Shown in pieces: positions 56,381-64,000 of a stretch of DNA of 64,000 bases (position 1 is the first letter of the stretch; each line of letters begins with the position of its first letter). This DNA is from Actinia tenebrosa (Eukaryota; Cnidaria; Anthozoa; Actiniaria; Actiniidae): NCBI RefSeq assembly GCF_009602425.1, contig NW_022261323.1:62836-126835 (forward strand), read 5' to 3'. Position numbers and translations under genes: made by a program. The notes below the pieces were generated by a model that saw only the letters and a program-made list of their open reading frames with translations, did not search any database and had not been told where the DNA came from.

Positions 56381-57419
56381 AATGTTATATTGCATTGTTT
56401 GACTTGAGGAGGTAAAATGCTTTGTCAACGACACGGGAACCTAGGAAACCTCTTAACACAAAGTAAAAGACAATTAGCATAGTCAAAGAAACGACGTTCC
56501 GATTGGAGATAGCTGAAGTATTTGGATTTCATTCTTTGTCAGTAATCCAGCAATAAAATTTATATTTTTTTGTTTAAAGTTGGTTAGTGGAAGGAATGTT
56601 ATAATGGACTAAAACTTGAATCTTATACTAACCAAAATGACTAAAAGAGAATGGTATTTCTTATTTTGAAAATCTGGATTTTTGTCGAAGTCTGAGAACA
56701 AAAATTGAAGTCACAGTGAAAAACGAAAGTGAAATTTTGGCCAAACATCGAGTTTTGTGATTACCATTCTTACAACCACTAATGAATGGTTTCTATGCTA
56801 GTTGCACAGTAAAATCACCCGAAGTTTACTCAACAAACAATAGCCATAAGGGTGTTGAACAATTGTCCTAGTTGAGCCGCATGCACAACTTGTTAAGTCT
56901 CATTCATCAGACACTTTGTACAAAGCGATCGATCCGAGAAGAACTGATTACCGATATTGCACCGGCTTTTACATGCTATCATTGATCAACTTACACCTGT
57001 TAAGAAGATATCATTGCATTCGAAGACTGAAGATTCACAACTAGATTTCAACCACTCAAGTGCACAACTTCCATACCCCTTTAAAAGTCTAAGCCATATA
57101 GAAATTCTATAGTCGCATGCTTACTGGCTTAACCGCTGTTTGATACCAAAATTATATTGTCGACCCATGCAACGACTGAAAAAGATCGTATTTCGATGAA
57201 TGTTTGGCCTGCTAAAATGCCGTTTAACGTGCTAATTGTGTATCAAGTTTTCTTAATGTCCCACGTGCTTCGATCTAACTTTACTTGGTTGATTTAAGCT
57301 TTAGTGTGCCGATCAATGAGAAAATCATGCGAAATCTGATCTGGCTATGAGGAAAGCCGACTAGATTGTGAGAACCAACTTCTATAAATGTGTTTCAAAG
57401 ATATTTCAATAAATTAAAA

Positions 57420-59557
57420 AAAAACTTTTTGTAAAATTTATTTCATTTCATATTGCTCTTTCTATTCGACTGCAATATCGAAGTCGCAACAATACACAAA
57501 ATGTTTATTGTGTACATATACACATATTTAAAATGGATTTAAATAGGCTTTTAACTTTTATGATAATGCGGATTTTTTTTCTATGATTTTGGCACTGTGT
57601 TGTTAACGATTAGGAAATCTTTTATGAGTTTTTTCTCGGGGTAATTTTACAAAGAATCGAGATTTTTTGTTCCTGTTTTCCTGTTACGGCACATCAGAAC
57701 AATAAGAGACAAATCAATTAAAGTAGGCGATTCCTGATGGTGTAATGTTCTTTTAAAAAACTCGATACAGAAATTGGTAAAGTTTATTGCAAGATCGGAA
57801 ATGTCTTTGTCATTTTTAACCAAAACACTAACGATCATGCCTAATGAAAGTGAACTCAAGCGGAACTATAGCTTAACCCCTCCAGCAGCTAAATACTAAT
57901 ATTCAATATCGCGAAAAGATGCTTCGAGCCTTGAATTTCGTACGTCTTTATCTGATATTTCCTCGACTGCTCCTTTTATATTCACATGCAAACAAAGTAC
58001 ATTGATTTTCTTCGCACGTGTTTATAGAAATATTAGTCATTCCATGGTTGTGAGTTGGTTGCTTGGGGAAAAATTATGAAAATGTTCGTCCGAAAATTGA
58101 TATCGAAATAGTTCGGCGACAAGGTAGTCGGTAGAGAATTTATCTATTAAATCCAACCCGCTTGGTTTCATTCACAAAACCTCACGGCTTATACGTCCTT
58201 AAAGATAACAGGTCCAAGATAAACTAAGTAGAGATTGGAAATCGTTTGTTTTTACAAAACACGGAACGGCTCTGGTAATGTAACTGGGTATTAGTAATTG
58301 AGCGAAGCTTCAACATCGGATCAAGAAACTTTAAAAACACTATTTATCAACTATAAAACCCTGATTAACCAAATATACAGAGCCGTTAATCTTGGACAGT
58401 CGATTATCGATGTATTTTGTTTTAATGAATTCAAAATTGCCCTTTTAACCAAACAGAATTAAAAAGTATCTGTTTTCTTTGAAATTTGATTACTCGGAAA
58501 TCTTCAAAAATCACCTTCAAAATCATGGTGAGAAACTTGATGACTTCATTGAATTGCTTTTAAAATGTTTTAAAAGTTGGTCGGTATAAGGTTCCTTTTC
58601 TGGGAATAAACAGCCTAAAAGAATGATATTAGCTTGAATCAGTGCAAGACAAAAATTCGCCTGAGCTGTGTTAGTACAGCTGCTAACACGATACACAAAA
58701 GAACCAAAACTCTACTTGCCATGCGCTGAGAAATGTCTTGATTTCAACAACTCGAGGATTCCAGATCTTCGTGAAAAAATCAGCCAAAATAATAAACCGT
58801 AAATTGATAATATTTTGATTTCTCGTATTTAGTATTTTCAAAAGTATTTTTGATATAAAAAATATCTTGAGTTTTCTAGAAAATTCACTAATGTATTCTT
58901 TAAGCGCTATTAACCAGCTATATCTTTCGTATCAATTGTTTTTACGTATTGTGTATGAAAAACTCTTTGATTAAACACTGCATTGGCTACGTCTATAAAA
59001 ATAACATTGCATGATTTCAATAAAAGCATTGAAAAAGAAAGAAAAAAAATCAGTTTTCCAGCTACATAAATTCTAACTGAAGATAATTTTCGCCATTTGA
59101 CATTTGACGTATTTTTATTAAAACTAAAAAACAAATCGTAATTAACTTCGTTCCCACAAAGATTTATCTTAATTACAGTTTTTGAAAAGTTTTCTTTTGA
59201 ATTTGATATTAAAACAATGGAAACGTTATATATATTTCATGTGTTTTAATGATATTCCAACTGGTTTTGTTGTTTTTTTTAAATATATGTATCGTTTTTA
59301 CAAAATGTAACTGATTTTTTTAACATCACAAATGAGCTCTCCGGTCGCTAATGTATCTAATTTTACAAATAATTTCTAACAGACAAACGATAAACACACA
59401 CAAGTCTTCCTTTCCATATAAGTCTTTCTGCTTTCAGTGTTACTTTTGGTGAATCCAGAAGTGCTTAAATACCTTGTGGAACATTTTAAATCCGTATTTA
59501 ATATATGTATAATATATATTTATATCTTTTTATTGTTGTTCAATCACAACAAACGAT
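57420..59557. other. AT-rich gene-poor region
   Basis: Very AT-rich, no recognised domain. One minus-strand ORF near 57647-57859 (LAINFTNFCIEFFKRTLHH) has no homologue I know. No repeats with definable ends were found. Confidence 0.5.
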
Positions 59558-59959
59558 TCAAGATTGGTTTTCTTGATTTTTTTGTTCGTACTTGTCATTT
59601 TCTTCGGTATTTTCTGTTGATTCTCCTTCAAGAAGACTCTCGAGGTGTTTGATATATCGTATCGCTGCTCTTAAAGTTTCTACTTTGGACATGCGTTTGT
59701 CTGTAGGTTCTTCGGGTAAGTGCTCCCTGAGTCTTGCGTATCCTTCGTTAACATGTCGAACGCGGATCCTCTCTCTTTCGTTTCGTTTCCGAATGAACGC
59801 TGGCTCGAGATTATAGTCATATAGAGGATGTGGAATAGGCATCGCTACTTGTGGCGCATAGTGGTAAGGCTGATGATATTGAGTCATTGGAGAGTTCTCG
59901 TTTGGTATTCCCAATTGATAGCATGTTGGCATAGAAAACGCGTAATCCTGGAACTCCAT
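59558..59959 (-). CDS. ASCL-like: Achaete-scute family bHLH transcription factor, 133 aa
   Basis: Intronless. The bHLH domain spans about residues 57-110: basic region RKRNERERIRVRHVNEGYAR (Glu and Arg contacts for E-box CANNTG present), helix 1 to LREHLP, a short loop EEPTDKRMSK, helix 2 VETLRAAIRYIKHLESLL. VNEGYARLREHLP and KVETLRAAI.YI are diagnostic of the achaete-scute group, closest in style to the ASCL3/4/5 branch. Such factors bind DNA with class I (E-protein) partners and specify neural and secretory cells; cnidarian ash genes do so in neurogenesis. The start at MEFQDYAF is preferred; an upstream in-frame Met at 60058 would add a hydrophobic 33-residue extension that looks like 5' UTR. 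A polyadenylation-like AATAAA on the minus strand follows within about 30 nt. No neighbour shares its orientation. Confidence 0.92.
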   Translation of the reverse strand: MEFQDYAFSMPTCYQLGIPNENSPMTQYHQPYHYAPQVAMPIPHPLYDYNLEPAFIRKRNERERIRVRHVNEGYARLREHLPEEPTDKRMSKVETLRAAIRYIKHLESLLEGESTENTEENDKYEQKNQENQS

Positions 59960-60850
59960 TTGTATCACAAATTTTCTTCGAAAAAACACCAGGCAAATAG
60001 CCACATTAATGTATTCACAACTTTCGTAGTTTTTGAGCCAAGGGCTTGTGAGGTCCAAAGCTTTGAAATTAGGTTGGCTTCTAGTGAAATATCGTGGTAG
60101 GGATTTCCTTGGGCTTCTCCAGTTTAGCTCCGTTCGTCTCCAGCGATTCCAATGAAATGAGCGTTTGAGCGCAGTTTAATAGGGTCTCCACCTGCCGACA
60201 CAGCCAATCAGCATCGAGCTGTATTTTGACAGTCAATTAATTGGATTATCACAACTAGATCTCCAAAACTAAAGATCAAAAAGCCGCGTGTACAGACTTC
60301 ACAAAATTACAAATACCCCCATTAAGAATAAATATAATAGCCCTAAAGTAATCTATAGAGCCGAGCTCATTTTGACGAAACATCCCCATTCGTTTATTAT
60401 GCAAATGTGCCCCTACAACTCGTAGCGTTATCATCATTATCAATTCCATTCTTGCATCATTTCTGCGTCATTTTGTTAGTGAGATTATTTTGAAGAAGGC
60501 TTTAAACCTGATAAACAAATTAGTTTAAACTGTTTAATTTGTGTGTTAAATTACTAGAAAGGTGCTTATACTTAATGCATAGCTATCGATAGCTCGGTAT
60601 AGCTAAATCTTCACAAATAGTCATACGATAAGGAAAGTATTGCACTGTTATACGGAACAATGGCTGGGTGACATCTTAGAATTTGACAGATAAGAGGGGC
60701 AAATCAGTCCTTTATTATCGAGATAATAAGTATCTTACAGGACCTGTTTTGAAACACTATGGAAACGATAAAATGCATGCTACATTAGACTACAATACGA
60801 TTGTGAAATTCTAAATAATCAGTTATTTGTACAAACATACATTTTTGTTC
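59960..60850. promoter_or_regulatory. Upstream region of the bHLH gene
   Basis: Contains the presumed 5' UTR and promoter; a CCAATCAG box (plus strand) lies near 60204. No further motif can be defended and there is no other gene. Confidence 0.35.
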
Positions 60851-60851
60851 T

Positions 60852-60852
<1 letters not shown>

Positions 60853-60911
<59 letters not shown>

Positions 60912-60921
60912 TGTGTGTGCG
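60853..60921. repeat. Poly-T run followed by (GT)n
   Basis: About 45 Ts then about ten GT units. The Lys- and Thr/His-rich ORFs crossing it on the minus strand are repeat artefacts. Confidence 0.95.
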
Positions 60922-61255
60922 TGCATTTGCTTGATGGGTAATGCTTGTCGAATCTATCCAAGGTGTTTTCATACAAAAATGTTTGTGGAATTTATCTGGG
61001 TCGAGCCTCGACAACTGTCACCCCATCTATTATCCAGCCCAAAGAGAAAGTCTAGAGACCTAGTTTACCCAGCTCCTCTAATCACTGTAAAGGTGTCATG
61101 CTATTGTATACTTTTGTAGCCTATTTCGTCCTTGCCGTATCACCTAGTTATTCAAGTCTTTATTGGTCATTAGATTTAAGGTGTTAGCTATTTACTTGGA
61201 GAACAATAAAGGGTGGTGAAAAGCCCAAAAGTAATCACTATAAGGTACTATCATA

Positions 61256-61471
61256 ATGTGCACCCATGTGCTTAAACAATCAATGAGAGACCCTCAGCTA
61301 GAAGAAAGCTTAACAGCAAAACTACTGTATTTACTAGTCGAATATAAGGGTCTTTTCCGATCAGCACAGTTGTCNGAAGCAGGCTCTTTAGCCTCATATT
61401 TGTGTCGGAAGGGTGCTTCATTGAATGGTTTAAAAACAAGACCTGCCCCAGGTCCAAAGAAACACATGTAG
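61256..61471 (+). CDS. Possible coding fragment, unrecognised
   Basis: Open frame of about 71 codons containing HVLKQSMRDPQLEESLTAKL and SLASYLCRKGASLNGLKTR; an N at 61375 falls in it. No family recognised. It could be an exon or a decayed gene piece; nothing upstream supports a start. Confidence 0.25.
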   Translation: MCTHVLKQSMRDPQLEESLTAKLLYLLVEYKGLFRSAQLXEAGSLASYLCRKGASLNGLKTRPAPGPKKHM

Positions 61472-61639
61472 TTGATGGCACGTTAATTAATGCATAGATC
61501 AATCTTCGTGGTTCGGGGTTGCCCAGGCGAGCACGTATACGGGAAGCTTATTAATAAGATTCACTCCATTAAAAAGGGGTTAGCATTAATGGCTAGCACC
61601 TGGGCATTGTATAACCACTTTTGTTTCATTCGAGAAATT

Positions 61640-61815
61640 TAGCATCCTATCACATGAATACTGCTCAAGACAATGCCCCTTATCTTCAAAACAGAACTCG
61701 CAATCCTCCTGATAACTCTAAAAGTAGAAGTTCTTCTCCCGTGAAGAAAATCCAAGACTTGAACCAGTTAAAGTTCTGTAATTTTGTCAGGGAAAAGCTC
61801 CGTCGAAGCCCCTGA
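61640..61815 (+). CDS. Possible 3' exon, unrecognised
   Basis: After an AATTTAG that could be an acceptor, the frame reads SYHMNTAQDNAPYLQNRTRN, SRSSSPVKKIQDLNQ and FVREKLRRSP to a TGA at 61813. Polar, Ser/Arg-rich and more protein-like than its surroundings, but no domain is recognised. It might belong with 61256-61471. Confidence 0.27.
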
Positions 61816-64000
61816 CTATGGGACATAAGGTACCCCCTTTTGTTCTCCCTGTATTCTCAGATCATGTGTCAAGACTGGTTTTCGGGCTTTGAAGCCTCTT
61901 TATTTGTCCCGAATAAGCTACAGACAATGCTTTAGAAAAAAGGCATTTATCTCTGGGTTCTAGGTAACAGCACAAGTTCCTATTCTATGGACTCGTAGGG
62001 TTCTTTGATCTACTTTCTCCTCGTTGTCTCTATACAATAGATAGAATCAGTAGTTAATAGGCACTTCAGCTAAGGATACCTTATGCAGGTTAAAAACGTG
62101 CTTAAAGCACGAACTGACACAAATCAAGAATAATGTATTTAATAAACCAAAACGTGTCTCTCTAAGGCAAAACGAGAGAACACGAGGCCAAAAAAACACA
62201 CCTAGAATAGGAAAATCTTCATATGAGACGATTTAGGGCGGGGCACCTAGACCAGGGTCGCGATTTCATTGTGCAATTTCTGCTATTCTTTATGAACTTT
62301 CCAATAATTGTCTTCAGCCTTAATAAGTACACATACATTTTGTGATACTAATGTTAGAAACACATGATCAAAAGAATTGGCAGACGTATTAGTTCTTTGA
62401 GAAGTCACCTCTCTTCATTTCTGCCAGTGTATTGTCTGCTGTTCAGTACTTGGGACATTTAGCTCCATTTGTTGTGTGTTATTTAGAGTAACAATTTGTA
62501 TAATCCTGTATCAATGATTTCAAAGCGCCTATTTGGTGTTCTTTCAAAGCGCCCATCAACGAGTAGCTTTTCGCGGGTTCGTTTTGTGAAAAAATTCCCC
62601 AACGCCGAGCTATTGTTTAAAGTTTGCATACTAATTAACCAATGAAAAAGTAAGATTATACACGGCTTGTAACCGTCAAAAAACTACATTCGCTAAACCA
62701 AAACCCCCCGCATGAAGCAATCTTAAGCAAATTCAATCCCATTGGAAGGTGATTTGCAATTCATTTCCGTGTGTTCTTGACATCTAGGAGTCGTAATTAT
62801 TACTTTCCTAACGCAGGATTTCGGTTTAAACACAGAATATTAATTAGCTACTGTTGTAAAAGAGGCTGTCTACTATAAATTTCAGCGAATATCCTGAACT
62901 TCAAACCCATGTGTGGTGATTTAGTTATGATAATTCATTTAAAGTGCTTGATTTCAATGCGAAAACAATACGATCTTTTGCAAGTGTACGCTTGAAATCG
63001 GCTCGCGGCCTCAGTAACATCTCAGTCGCTTTTTTCAACTATAAAAAAATGAAATAAGCAAAACTTCTACTGTTTCTAGGTCACGTCACATTGTAAATGT
63101 TTCTCACTTAATAGTGGCAAATTCATTTTTGTCAAAATCAACGAAGTAACTTAGTTGGTATATACTTATAACGTTTGCATTGCTTCAAAAATCAAGGTTT
63201 TTTCTTTAAAAAATTAATTTTTCCTTAACAAAAAATACTAAAAACAACAATCTGAAAATACCAAAAGAATTGATCAGAAATAAAAGAAAAGTATGCATTC
63301 TTTTTAAACCAATTGATAATTACAATTTGAGCAAGGAGGAAAAATGCTTAAGGAATCAATTAAGAACAGTAGATGATCATGCTATTAAAATGCAATCGGT
63401 GCTGTTGAGACTGCAGTTTGTAACAATTTAATCCAAATAATAAAAGTTAAACATCCTCAACACGCGTTTGATTGTGGGGATTACTAAGCTAGCATGGTCG
63501 CCTCGAGGAATGCTCTCCTGTCGAGTCCAAAAACATCAATTAAAATCTTACAAATGAATTTGTACACATATAACAATCTTAAAACGCTTTATTGAACTGC
63601 AAAATTTAAAGAAACGTTTCAAAAAAAAAAAAAAAGAGGATGAATGAATTCCTCGTGGAATTCGTCAAGTCTCGAAAAGAAAAATTTCGTTAAAAGATTT
63701 CCAAAAATCATTTATTTTTACGTGTGCTTGAGGAAGTACAATTTTTTATCAATTGAATTAGAATTAAACGAAATTTATTTTAGTATTATAGTTATAATTT
63801 AGTCGCCCATTTTTTTCCAATACATAAGATTAATTCTTTATTATATTCTTGCGAAGTCTGAAGTTCTTGAGCACTCAACACCAAAATAATAGAAGCACAT
63901 GTTCCAAATTACAATCAACATCCAAAATTAAAACATCAAATTTTATTTTTGACTTTGACTCAGGTTTCGTAAAAGTTGTGGTAAATTCCTAGCAAATATT
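61816..64000. other. AT-rich region, nothing recognised
   Basis: No supported gene, RNA gene or repeat with definable ends. A short poly-A lies near 63621. Confidence 0.55.

Noticed and set aside
59960-60058. N-terminal extension of the bHLH protein
   Set aside because: The extra 33 residues are hydrophobic and unlike the polar achaete-scute N-terminus; the Met at 59959 is the better start.
1-64000. CRISPR arrays, operons or bacterial-type systems
   Set aside because: Spliced eukaryotic genes throughout; the tandem arrays have no unique spacers.

Overview
The window looks like nuclear DNA of an anthozoan cnidarian (coral or sea anemone). The support is AT-rich sequence, many short exons with GT-AG introns, intronless rhodopsin-type GPCRs, bilaterian-like signalling genes (MAP2K5, a JNK-interacting protein, TSPO, an achaete-scute bHLH) and a dense load of short foldback elements. 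The genus cannot be told from the sequence. It is a draft assembly: single Ns lie at 198, 3992, 11543, 11557, 11584, 15049, 15606 and 61375, and a 70-N gap at 17090-17159.

Layout. 163-447: last exon of a METTL24/FkbM-like methyltransferase (+). 1180-2136 and 7695-8870: two intronless class A GPCRs (-). 13530-19842: an eight-exon SH3-PTB JIP-type JNK scaffold (-), rebuilt here to 401 codons; one PTB exon lies in a perfect 477-bp duplication next to Ns. 21062-36514: a 17-exon gene (+) for a 958-residue protein with no recognised name, with an internal F5/8C (discoidin) domain, charged linkers and C-terminal EF-hand-like repeats. 38000-39609: TSPO (-), three exons, 166 residues. 40310-53007: MAP2K5/MEK5 (+), 23 exons, 450 residues. 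59558-59959: an achaete-scute-like bHLH gene (-) in an otherwise gene-poor 11 kb.

Two gene pairs are head to head: JIP with the discoidin/EF-hand gene (about 1.2 kb apart) and TSPO with MAP2K5 (about 0.7 kb). The second spacer carries two adjacent YY1-like motifs. The first carries a near-match to an RFX X-box about 60 bp before the discoidin/EF-hand ATG. All spliced models were assembled by checking exon phase, and each sums to a whole number of codons.

The rest is introns, microsatellites and small mobile elements: two foldback MITEs with perfect 9-bp target duplications, a G-rich MITE with an 8-bp duplication, a nested MITE pair, a CAGTGGCGG-ended MITE, a tRNA-headed SINE family with several copies, several other foldback families, and two arrays of one dispersed minisatellite, one with a higher-order dimer structure. 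No retrovirus-like, LTR or Polinton-like coding remains were seen; one short LINE reverse-transcriptase-like scrap is present.

The best candidate for something undescribed is the discoidin/EF-hand protein, which has no signal peptide and a possible ciliary promoter motif.
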